Source: CAYWCV01 sp964629885
GTDB lineage: Bacteria; Bacteroidota; Rhodothermia; Balneolales; CAYWCV01
Reading direction: 5' to 3'
NCBI GenBank assembly: GCA_964629885.1
Contig: CAZVRJ010000087.1
Coordinates: 1-5,288, forward strand
DNA length: 5,288 nt
Part shown: positions 1 to 5,215 of the stretch, piece by piece
Layout: the number at the start of each line of letters is the position of its first letter
Position numbering within the stretch: the first letter of the stretch is position 1
Notes under the pieces: generated by a model
Seen by the model: the letters and a program-made list of their open reading frames with translations, nothing else
What the model was told of the DNA's origin: nothing
The model's database searches: none
Program-made: the position numbers and the translations under genes

Positions 1-54
1 TCGCTTCTCGCTTCTCGCTTCTCGCTTCTCGCTTCTCGCTTCTCGCTTCTCGCT
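1..54. repeat. heptamer tandem repeat (TCGCTTC)n at left edge
   Basis: Seven perfect copies of TCGCTTC are followed by a partial TCGCT copy, with no mismatches. The array probably continues beyond the window. On the minus strand the unit reads GAAGCGA, and it begins 1 bp after the vapC stop codon. Perfect heptamer arrays are prone to slipped-strand length change, so copy number may vary between strains. It is non-coding here. Confidence 0.95.
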
Positions 55-55
55 G

Positions 56-394
56 TCACCCCAGCGACTGCAGCTTTCTGTCGAGGGTCCACAGCTGAGC
101 GCCTGGCGTGAGCAGGACAGAAGCCAACAGATGGGCGTCGACATACCCAATACCCGTAACCATGAGCTTGCGCTCCTCAATCATATGAAGCACCTCGAGA
201 TGAGATGCCTGAGCTGCTTGTGGCAAATTGCTGAGAAGCTGGAGGATTTCTGCGCGGTTTCGCAGTGTGCCACACGCCAGTTCGCCGATGATCATGGGAT
301 GGGTAACAACTTGCTGATCAAGTAGCAGGTGGAAGAGTCGCTCGTTACCGTTTCGGAAATGGTCCACCCAAACCGATGTGTCGACCAAGATCAT
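56..394 (-). CDS. vapC: VapC-type PIN-domain ribonuclease toxin
   Basis: A 112-residue PIN-domain protein, the toxin of a type II toxin-antitoxin pair. VapC toxins are Mg2+-dependent endoribonucleases that cut tRNA or rRNA and halt translation; the target cannot be read from this sequence. The acidic catalytic set is visible: Asp5 in the N-terminal MILVDTSVWVDHF strand, Glu38 in IIGELACG, Asp86 in GIGYVDAHLLAS and Asp105 in LWTLDRKL. The ATG start (392-394) overlaps the vapB stop in an ATGA, implying translational coupling; I see no separate Shine-Dalgarno. The protein ends LQSLG soon after the last Asp, where many relatives I recall carry roughly ten more residues. It may therefore be slightly shortened at the C terminus, next to the heptamer array. 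All active-site acids remain, so it is not an obvious pseudogene. Confidence 0.93.
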   Translation of the reverse strand: MILVDTSVWVDHFRNGNERLFHLLLDQQVVTHPMIIGELACGTLRNRAEILQLLSNLPQAAQASHLEVLHMIEERKLMVTGIGYVDAHLLASVLLTPGAQLWTLDRKLQSLG

Positions 395-588
395 TCAGAT
401 GTGGGTCTACGACGTGGTGTTGGTTGTATATCTGGCTCGGAGCCGGCCAATGCGGCTAGACGACGGGCACTTTCACGCTCGATGAGGGCTTTGAATGCTT
501 CGCGCACAAGTGCAACGCGCTCCTTCACGCCGGTGATGCGTTCGGCTTCCTGCAAAAGCTCGTCGTCGATGGTTAATGTCGTTCTCAT
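391..588 (-). CDS. vapB: VapB-type ribbon-helix-helix antitoxin
   Basis: A 65-residue antitoxin paired with the downstream VapC. The N terminus MRTTLTIDDELLQEAERITG is a ribbon-helix-helix DNA-binding start: a beta strand (residues 2-6), then helix A. It continues KERVALVREAFKALIERESARRLAALAGSEP, typical of the VapB/DUF2191 family. The proline- and arginine-rich tail (about residues 52-65) is the expected toxin-wrapping, protease-sensitive segment. The family binds VapC to block the PIN site and, alone or in complex, represses its own promoter. It is the first gene of the operon, and its stop overlaps the vapC start by 4 bp. The ATG at 586-588 is the only reasonable start; no Shine-Dalgarno precedes it, and an AT-rich promoter-like stretch lies immediately upstream. 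Confidence 0.93.
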   Translation of the reverse strand: MRTTLTIDDELLQEAERITGVKERVALVREAFKALIERESARRLAALAGSEPDIQPTPRRRPTSE

Positions 589-594
589 AATGGT

Positions 595-635
595 ATAATA
601 GCCACTTACGACATCAAAATAAACATCAAATGATG
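595..635 (-). promoter_or_regulatory. candidate vapBC promoter/operator
   Basis: Reading towards vapB, the minus strand has two exact copies of TTTGATGT (630-623 and 618-611), 12 bp apart. An adjoining CATCA makes the upstream copy an imperfect palindrome (CATCATTTGATG, 635-624). Downstream is a TATTAT -10-like hexamer (600-595) only 6 bp from the vapB ATG, so the mRNA would have a very short leader or none. No good -35 box sits at the right spacing from that hexamer. The paired TTTGATGT sites are plausible ribbon-helix-helix binding sites, since VapB proteins usually repress their own operon. This is inferred from position and repetition only. Confidence 0.35.
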
Positions 636-694
636 CAAATATTAATACAAGTTCATTCTAAAAATGTCCAATACCCAATGCCCGCATTTGCCCC

Positions 695-719
695 CCCCTC
701 TCTTTGGAAAAGAGAGGGG
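695..719. repeat. palindromic hairpin of REP-like element
   Basis: An 11-bp perfect inverted repeat: CCCCTCTCTTT (695-705) and AAAGAGAGGGG (709-719), with a 3-nt GGA loop. It lies between the tlpA-like gene and vapBC, both on the minus strand. It could act as a transcript-end structure for the upstream gene, but on the minus strand it is followed by a G run rather than a T run, so it is not a canonical intrinsic terminator. It is continuous with the GC-rich direct repeat that follows. The shape (CT-rich/GA-rich palindrome plus GCCGGGGG flank) resembles dispersed REP-like palindromes I remember from several bacterial genomes. Confidence 0.75.
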
Positions 720-769
720 CCGGGGGAGAGTTATTATCACCCCAAAGAGAGGGGCCGGGGGAGAGTTAT
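709..769. repeat. 26-bp direct repeat, two identical copies 35 bp apart
   Basis: The same 26 bases occur at 709-734 and 744-769. They consist of AAAGAGAGGGG, CCGGGGG and AGAGTTAT, with a 9-bp spacer TATCACCCC. The first copy also forms the right arm of the 695-719 palindrome; the second has no matching left arm, so it looks like a partial duplication or a truncated element. The second copy overlaps the 3' end of the tlpA-like gene and supplies its TAA stop (766-768 on the minus strand). Confidence 0.85.
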
Positions 770-1473
770 GTCCCTCCCGCAACCGCAATCATCGTCTTCA
801 GCTCCTTCTGCGCGGTCTGCTGGTTGGCGCTGGTGCCGGTCTTGCGGAACTTGATCTTGCCGTCGGGACCGATCACGATGGTGGTGGGCAGACCCTCGAC
901 GCGGTAGGCACGGGCCAGGTCGCTGCCCGGATCGATCAGCACATGGAAGTCGTGGTAGCCCTTACCCTCCATAAAGGCCTTGGCTCTATTGAGTTGGTCG
1001 GGACTATCTTCCATCGTATTGATGAACAGGAAGTGGACGTCGGCGGGATCGGAATCGGCCAGTACGCGCTGCAACCCGGGGAAGGCGACAATACAGGGTC
1101 CACACCACGAGGCCCAAAAGTCGATGACGACCACCTTGCCCTGGTAGCTGCTAAGGCTCACGGGAAGACCGTTGGTGTCGGTGAGCACGAAGTCCTTGGC
1201 CGTCTGGTCGATCATCTTGCGACGAGTGGAGGAGTAGAGCACTTGTCCTTCGATGGCGCGGATGGAGTCGACAACAGCGGCAGCGGCCAATGTGTCGCCG
1301 GCTTCAATTAGCTTGCGGTGTTTGGTTTCGAGCTCCGCGGCGATCTGCAGCAGCTCCTTGTGGGCCTTATAGTCTTGGTACATCCCGCAGCCAGGCAGCA
1401 GCAGCGGCAGCAGCGGGAAGAGTAAGAGTAGAATAAAGTTGCGGCGGGCTGCTGCCGAATGAATAGCAATCAT
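766..1473 (-). CDS. TlpA-like thioredoxin-fold lipoprotein
   Basis: A 235-residue protein (from the ATG) predicted to be lipid-anchored in the envelope and to carry out thiol-disulfide chemistry. Residues 1-29 are a lipoprotein signal peptide: RR at 10-11, a long Leu-rich core, lipobox LPGC with Cys29. A helical, charged linker (about 35-90) resembles the N-terminal extension of many Bacteroidota TlpA proteins. The thioredoxin/AhpC-TSA-like domain follows: DFVLTDTNGLPVSLSSYQGK, then VVVIDFWASWCGPC with the CXXC at 124-127, and cis-proline Pro196 in EGLPTTIVIGPDG. Its partner is unknown; TlpA-like proteins reduce cytochrome c apocysteines or other exported thiols. An in-frame TTG lies two codons upstream (1477-1479), just after a TAA stop at 1483-1485. 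I prefer the ATG at 1471-1473, though neither has a Shine-Dalgarno. The start lies inside a decamer array and the stop lies inside a GC-rich repeat. Confidence 0.9.
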   Translation of the reverse strand: MIAIHSAAARRNFILLLLFPLLPLLLPGCGMYQDYKAHKELLQIAAELETKHRKLIEAGDTLAAAAVVDSIRAIEGQVLYSSTRRKMIDQTAKDFVLTDTNGLPVSLSSYQGKVVVIDFWASWCGPCIVAFPGLQRVLADSDPADVHFLFINTMEDSPDQLNRAKAFMEGKGYHDFHVLIDPGSDLARAYRVEGLPTTIVIGPDGKIKFRKTGTSANQQTAQKELKTMIAVAGGT

Positions 1474-1560
1474 TAGCAATGATTATCAGTTATTATCGGT
1501 AATTATCAATGACGATCAGTTATCAATGACTAACAATTATTATCAGTGATAATCCGTCAT
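1461..1560. repeat. degenerate 10-bp tandem array upstream of and into tlpA-like gene
   Basis: On the minus strand this stretch reads as imperfect decamers such as ACTGATAATC, ACCGATAATA, ATTGATAATT and ACTGATCGTC. It then decays through ATTGCTAATG and ATTGCTATTC into the first codons of the tlpA-like gene. The register slips by a few bases around 1520-1550. There are roughly eight to ten recognisable units. The unit is close to the GATAGTCACT units near 2920-2940. It occupies most of the gap between the tlpA-like gene and the propeller gene, leaving no clear promoter box outside it. Confidence 0.75.
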
Positions 1561-1579
1561 GTTGTTGCATGATACGGCT

Positions 1580-1595
1580 GCGTGGCGTGCCACAC
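1580..1595 (-). terminator. small hairpin downstream of propeller lipoprotein gene
   Basis: GCGTGG (1580-1585) and CCACAC (1590-1595) form a six-pair stem, including one G-T wobble, with a 4-nt loop. It lies 24 bp past the propeller gene stop. On the minus strand no T run follows, so a classical intrinsic terminator is not supported. It could serve as an mRNA 3'-end stabiliser, a weak or factor-dependent terminator, or be chance. Confidence 0.25.
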
Positions 1596-1619
1596 AATGC
1601 ACTGATCGCCTTGGTTAGA

Positions 1620-2735
1620 TTAACTGTCTTCGCGAGTCAGTTTGACATACTGCCAGATGCCGTCCAAAAAATAGCTGGCGAACAGCTCCCCGCGATAGAT
1701 GTTTGCAATGTTCATCCCTCTTGGCTGCCCGCCGAGGTCAAGAAATTGAACACGGTTCATCGATCCGTCTGAGCACACCTGAAGAAGCTCGCCATGCGCC
1801 ATTGCACTCGTCGATATGATCCAGCACCTGTCGATAGGACGAGCCGCAGTGACGATATGGAAACCACGCCAAGCTTGCTGATCGGAGCCTGGCGCTGTCG
1901 TCGAAATAAGTGGTGTTCCGTCGCTATTCGATGGGTCGATGTTGATGATGCGCCTCATATGGCACTCTCCGGCATCATCCACGTCAAAAAAAATCAAAAA
2001 TGGATAACGGCGCAGAAATGCCATCCCCTCACCAAATTCATTTATGCCATACCCGGTTAGCTCATAGACGCCCATTCCACCGGTCGTCTGTTTTAGGGGA
2101 CGCGGAATGCACTGGTTGAAACGGTCTAGACTCATTTCGAAGTCTCCGAATGCGGCGTATTTCACGATCATGCTGTCGGGTTCGGATGCGTGTATGAACA
2201 TATTTCCGTTTGCCGTTGTATAGGTTGATGTGATCCCTGTGCCCCAAGTGGTCAAACGAAACGTCGATTCCCCGAGGTATTGGCCCTTAAGGTCATATTT
2301 AAGATGTCGAATACCAGTGATGTTGAGCCAAAGGGTTGAATCGGCGACCATGGTCGCCATCAGCCGGTTGTTTTCGTACTCGCCCGGTCCTTGCCCGACG
2401 GCTCCGATTCTAGACGACGACAAACCAAGTTCATTGTTCTCAAGGAAATATGCGCCGGTGTTGAAGGCATGAACGATCCATTTATTCTTGCTGAGAGGAT
2501 ACACCGCGGCAGCTCCCTGTAGCCCGGCATCACTGAGATCGTCGTCGGTGAAGAGCGCCTCCGACTTGAACGTGACCACTGGCAGCTGCTGCAGCCAGGT
2601 GGTGTCGTACTCGGCATACTCGAAATCGCCGTACGCCGCCAGTATCGGCGGCGGGGCAGGGCCGTCTGCGCCGCTGCACGCACTGAGCACGCATATTGAC
2701 ACAAGCGTAACTAGCTTTGATTGCATGGTCGCCAT
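1620..2735 (-). CDS. six-bladed beta-propeller lipoprotein
   Basis: A 371-residue predicted lipoprotein. The signal peptide MATMQSKLVTLVSICVLSAC ends in lipobox LSAC with Cys20, followed by an acidic/Pro linker (SGADGPAPPP). The mature part is beta-rich. At 114-120 it has GQGPGEY, preceded by SSSRIGAV. That motif is characteristic of the six-bladed propeller lipoproteins (TolB-like/BF3164-like groups) common in Bacteroidota. Blade-like strands recur, for example KWIVHAFNTGAYFLE, STLWLNITGIRHLKYDLKG, GNMFIHASEPDS and PFLIFFDVDDAGE. The ligand or role of these proteins is generally unknown, so I assign none. The ATG at 2733-2735 gives a normal signal peptide; an ATG three codons in (2724-2726) is equally compatible, and neither has a Shine-Dalgarno. 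Four cysteines remain beyond Cys20 (209, 258, 304, 321), possible clients for the neighbouring TlpA-like protein, which is speculative. Confidence 0.85.
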   Translation of the reverse strand: MATMQSKLVTLVSICVLSACSGADGPAPPPILAAYGDFEYAEYDTTWLQQLPVVTFKSEALFTDDDLSDAGLQGAAAVYPLSKNKWIVHAFNTGAYFLENNELGLSSSRIGAVGQGPGEYENNRLMATMVADSTLWLNITGIRHLKYDLKGQYLGESTFRLTTWGTGITSTYTTANGNMFIHASEPDSMIVKYAAFGDFEMSLDRFNQCIPRPLKQTTGGMGVYELTGYGINEFGEGMAFLRRYPFLIFFDVDDAGECHMRRIINIDPSNSDGTPLISTTAPGSDQQAWRGFHIVTAARPIDRCWIISTSAMAHGELLQVCSDGSMNRVQFLDLGGQPRGMNIANIYRGELFASYFLDGIWQYVKLTREDS

Positions 2736-2770
2736 CGGTGATAACGTTGTTTATGGACACAGTGATGTCG

Positions 2771-2802
2771 GCATAATACTATGCACTTAGTTGATATTGA
2801 AA
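2771..2802 (-). promoter_or_regulatory. candidate promoter of propeller gene
   Basis: Reading towards the gene, TTTCAA (2802-2797) and TATTAT (2778-2773) sit 18 bp apart, about 38 bp before the ATG. The -10 candidate lies within a small inverted repeat: GCATA (2771-2775) and TATGC (2780-2784) around ATAC. The same TATTAT hexamer precedes vapB. Agreement with a housekeeping promoter is only moderate. I do not see the Bacteroidota TAnnTTTG -7 element at good spacing. Confidence 0.3.
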
Positions 2803-2830
2803 TCTTTTCTTTCTCGACCTCTCTGATGAT

Positions 2831-2960
2831 GCCCGTTCATGATTGTCCATGATTGTGCGTGATAGTTCGCGATTGTTCATGATTGTTCATGATTGTCCAT
2901 GATTGTCCGTGATCAATCATTGATAGTCACTGATAGTCACTGCTAATAACTGCTAGTAAT
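2831..2960. repeat. 10-bp tandem array between antiporter and propeller genes
   Basis: About thirteen imperfect decamers on the plus strand. Units include GATTGTCCAT (three times), GATTGTTCAT, GATTGTGCGT, GATAGTTCGC and GATTGTCCGT. After a one-base register slip near 2920 come GATAGTCACT (twice), GCTAATAACT and GCTAGTAATT. The 10-bp period is close to one DNA helical turn. Homogeneous units are in the middle and drifted ones at the antiporter end. The array begins just past the antiporter stop codon and ends about 95 bp before the propeller start. No intrinsic terminator is evident for the antiporter gene. No spacers separate the units, so it is not a CRISPR. Confidence 0.9.
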
Positions 2961-2964
2961 TGTT

Positions 2965-5001
2965 TCAGTTTGTGTACAGCAGGTCGAGCTTATACTCGCC
3001 TGGTTCGGGGTTTTCGAGGTAGGCGACCACAAAGCTGGCATCGGGCAGCTGACGTGCCAACATCCGAGGCAGCAGATTGACCCCTTGTGCCCATCCCACG
3101 TCGAAATTCCGAATCGCCGCAATGATGGGCAGGTCTGTGGTCAACGTATCGCCGACCAGCGCTTCGACTAACTGGTCGAACGATTCAAACGGACGCAAAT
3201 GCGATGTTTGCTGGCTACCTGTAAGAAGGATGGCCCGGTCGATAAGCCCTCGGTCGGTTGACATATGGTAGATGTCCAGTTTGACGTTGAGGTTTTCGAT
3301 CAGCGTGAACAGACTGGTCAGCATATTTTGGAAGGCTGGCACCGATGCCGACCGTGGCGGAATCACCAGCTTAATGCTCCGAAACGTGGAGATGGGATGG
3401 TCCAGTTTGCATACGAACGTCTTCTGCTGCGTAGTGGCCAGCATCTGATCGAGGATGCTTCCGAAGATGCGCGTGCTGGCCGAAACCTCGCCGTTCCAGC
3501 CAATCACGATGTCGGAGATGTCGTGTTTCACCACCGACAGCGATATCCCCTCGGCTATGTTCAGGTTTGTTTCGAGCTGGGGCGCTGCCGCGCAGTTTAC
3601 AGCATGGATTTGCCCGACGGCAAGGTCGAGCAGCTTGTTGGCTCGCTCACGGCGAGTTTGGAAGTCGCTCAGCGTGTCGAGCACGGAGAGAGGGTAGATG
3701 GTGGCGTTATCACGACCCTTCAGGTTGGATGCGAACTCAATGAGCCTAGCTGAGGTCTGCGGGTTTGCTAACGGTACCAGAATGCGCTGGGCTGCCACAG
3801 GCTCATGCTCGAGTTCGCGGGTGACGTCGTCGGCTAGGCGCAACCCGTACTTTTCGATCACTATCGGACCAATTATGCATGTGACCAAAATCATCATAAT
3901 GGCTCCGTTGAGGATTTCGGTGCCGAACACGCCGAGTTGGAGTCCCACGAAAACCGCCGCCAACGTGGCAGCAGCCTGCGTGTTGGTCAAGCCAAAAATC
4001 ACCCACGACTGGTCGGAATTGAACTTAAGTATTCGTCCTGATATGAAGGCCGCCAGCCATTTCGTCACAACGACTGTCGCAACCATTGCTCCCATCACAA
4101 TCCACATTTCAGTGCTGCTCAAGAGCACCTTGAAATCGACCAACATTCCCACATAGATCAGGAAGAGAGGGATGAAGAACGCATCGCCGAAAAACTCGAC
4201 CCGGTTCTTCAGTGGACCCTTATTGCTCAGCAGCCTGTTGAAAGCTAGACCCGCAAAGAACGCCCCCACAATGGCCTCAATGCCAATTTCTTGGGCAACC
4301 CATGCCGTGATCAGCATCATGCCGATCACATATACATAGGTAAATCGGCCCACTTCGCCCACGCTACGGAAGAACTGCAAACTGATGCGAGGCAATAACC
4401 AGAAAACGGCAATAACATAGACAATGAACAAGCCAATAAAGGTGAGCCAGAACGACACGCCCATGTTGCCTTCGACTGTTCGTGCCACCACGGCAAGTAC
4501 CAAAAGAGCGGCGGTGTCGGTGAGGATGGTACCTCCGATGGCCGTCGAAACGCTCGGTTCGCGAGTTAGGCCCAATCGGGTGATGATGGGGTATCCGACA
4601 GGTGTGTGCGATGCAAACATGCTGGCAATGAGGATGGCGGCCATCCATCCGTAACCTAGAGCTAGGAATACGGCAGTGCCGACCAACTGTGGGATCAAGA
4701 AAGTGAGCGAGCCAAAAACGGCAATCCTTGAACGTTCGCGCACCAACTGGTCGAGGCTAATTTCAAGGCCGGCCAAAAACATGAGATATAGCAATCCAAC
4801 CTTTCCCAACACGTCGATCACACCTGCGGCCTCAATGAATCCAAATCCGTTTTGTCCAACCACCGATCCGGCGATGAGCAACCCCACGATGCCGGGAAGC
4901 TTCATCCGTTGGAACAGGATGGGGACGAGGAGCGTGATGAGCAGAATGATGCCGAAGGTGAGGATCGGCTCTTTCGCGATAGATATGACGGCGTAGTTCA
5001 T
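2965..5001 (-). CDS. CPA2-type cation/proton antiporter with C-terminal USP-like domains
   Basis: A 678-residue inner-membrane antiporter of the CPA2 (KefB/NapA-like) superfamily, predicted to exchange Na+ or K+ for H+. Residues about 12-385 form some 12-13 membrane helices, including FLAGLEISLDQL (75-86), SHTPVGYP (131-138, a likely broken-helix site) and GGTILTDTAALLVLA (156-170). The ion-binding Asp is probably Asp162, preceded by Thr161 rather than the Asn or Gln seen in NapA- or Kef-type proteins. Lys314 in VVTKWLAAF may match the conserved TM10 basic residue. There is no RCK/TrkA-N domain. Instead, residues about 405-534 form a universal-stress-protein-like domain with the nucleotide motif G-x2-G-x9-G-S (Gly501, Gly504, Gly514-Ser515). 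A second, diverged domain covers about 541-665 without that motif. The ATG at 4999-5001 is used because an in-frame TAA lies upstream at 5014-5016; its GGAG is only 2 nt away. A c-di-AMP riboswitch precedes it, fitting potassium/osmotic control. Ion specificity is not determinable here. Confidence 0.93.
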   Translation of the reverse strand: MNYAVISIAKEPILTFGIILLITLLVPILFQRMKLPGIVGLLIAGSVVGQNGFGFIEAAGVIDVLGKVGLLYLMFLAGLEISLDQLVRERSRIAVFGSLTFLIPQLVGTAVFLALGYGWMAAILIASMFASHTPVGYPIITRLGLTREPSVSTAIGGTILTDTAALLVLAVVARTVEGNMGVSFWLTFIGLFIVYVIAVFWLLPRISLQFFRSVGEVGRFTYVYVIGMMLITAWVAQEIGIEAIVGAFFAGLAFNRLLSNKGPLKNRVEFFGDAFFIPLFLIYVGMLVDFKVLLSSTEMWIVMGAMVATVVVTKWLAAFISGRILKFNSDQSWVIFGLTNTQAAATLAAVFVGLQLGVFGTEILNGAIMMILVTCIIGPIVIEKYGLRLADDVTRELEHEPVAAQRILVPLANPQTSARLIEFASNLKGRDNATIYPLSVLDTLSDFQTRRERANKLLDLAVGQIHAVNCAAAPQLETNLNIAEGISLSVVKHDISDIVIGWNGEVSASTRIFGSILDQMLATTQQKTFVCKLDHPISTFRSIKLVIPPRSASVPAFQNMLTSLFTLIENLNVKLDIYHMSTDRGLIDRAILLTGSQQTSHLRPFESFDQLVEALVGDTLTTDLPIIAAIRNFDVGWAQGVNLLPRMLARQLPDASFVVAYLENPEPGEYKLDLLYTN

Positions 5002-5013
5002 AACTCCGGGGGC

Positions 5014-5028
5014 TTAGTTCCAAAGCAT
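5014..5028 (-). CDS. putative four-codon leader ORF (MLWN)
   Basis: ATG CTT TGG AAC TAA, preceded 5 nt upstream by a perfect GGAGG (5034-5038), the best ribosome-binding site in the window. It is in the same frame as the antiporter and ends 12 nt before the antiporter ATG. It could be a regulatory mini-ORF whose translation delivers ribosomes to the poorly spaced downstream start (coupling or reinitiation). Alternatively it is the ancestral antiporter start broken by a nonsense change, giving MLWN-stop-APGV-MNYA. Neither can be distinguished without homologues. Confidence 0.4.
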   Translation of the reverse strand: MLWN

Positions 5029-5070
5029 GGAAGCCTCCGGTGCCACCAAGATGGCAGCCATCGCACTTCC
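5029..5070 (-). promoter_or_regulatory. riboswitch expression platform with ribosome site
   Basis: Sequence between the riboswitch core and the translation start, read on the minus strand. GATGG (5062-5058) and CCATC (5054-5050) can form a hairpin with a CTG loop. GGAAG (5070-5066) can pair with CTTCC (5033-5029), enclosing the GGAGG ribosome site (5038-5034). GTGC (5066-5063) can also pair with GCAC (5043-5040). There is no T run, so translational rather than transcriptional control is favoured. The GGAAG arm overlaps by 3 nt the strand used in the riboswitch pseudoknot, so the two pairings should compete. Confidence 0.5.
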
Positions 5071-5174
5071 CTCAATGCCTACGAAGTTAGCTGACGGGTT
5101 AGCACTGAGAGATGTGCCTTCTTTTCAGAATTCACCCCAAGGTGTGGGTCCTCCGCTCCAGTATGGATTAGGCA
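5064..5174 (-). promoter_or_regulatory. c-di-AMP riboswitch (ydaO/yuaA class)
   Basis: On the minus strand this leader reproduces the ydaO-class architecture. P1 pairs TGCCTA (5174-5169) with TAGGCA (5081-5076). The core has AATCC, then GGAGGACCC (5153-5145) and TTGGGGTGAAT (5140-5130), with ACCC/GGGT pairing. TTCT-GAAA-AGAA (5130-5119) forms an arm with a GNRA loop. GGCAC (5118-5114) pairs with GTGCT (5105-5101), and its loop TCTCTC (5112-5107) can form a pseudoknot with GAGGGA (5073-5068). The hallmark 3' block is present: CCCGTCAGCTAAC (5098-5086), then TTCGTAGGC. From memory, the Thermoanaerobacter ydaO crystal RNA has the same order and near-identical core (CCCGACAGCTAACTCCG, GGAGG, TTGGGGT). 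This class binds two c-di-AMP molecules and usually lowers expression of K+ uptake, osmolyte and wall-remodelling genes. Here it precedes a cation/proton antiporter. Confidence 0.93.
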
Positions 5175-5215
5175 ATGCAAGTTACTACAGTGAAAGGAGA
5201 CCAGCAAGTTCACAA

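Noticed and set aside
695..719. Classical intrinsic terminator for the tlpA-like gene
   Set aside because: The stem is strong, but on the minus strand it is followed by G residues and not by a T run, and it is part of a larger repeat.
664..1311. Plus-strand open frame of about 215 codons opposite the tlpA-like gene
   Set aside because: It runs antisense to a gene with clear lipobox and WCGPC motifs, begins within repeats, and its translation shows no recognisable domain.
2831..2960. CRISPR-like array
   Set aside because: Units are 10 bp and contiguous, with no spacers and no cas genes nearby; the same holds for 5234-5288 and 1461-1560.
3265..4156. Two plus-strand open frames (3265-3753 and 3698-4156) opposite the antiporter gene
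   Set aside because: Both are shadows of a well-supported 678-residue membrane protein; they lack domain character and a ribosome site.
2965..5001. Kef-type glutathione-gated K+ efflux channel
   Set aside because: There is no RCK/TrkA-N (Rossmann NAD-binding) domain and no Gln-Asp pair; the C-terminal region is USP-like.
5014..5016. TAA between MLWN and APGV as readthrough or recoding
   Set aside because: TAA is not a selenocysteine or pyrrolysine codon, no recoding element is visible, and a good internal ATG follows nine codons after the first. Reinitiation or a simple downstream start explains it better.
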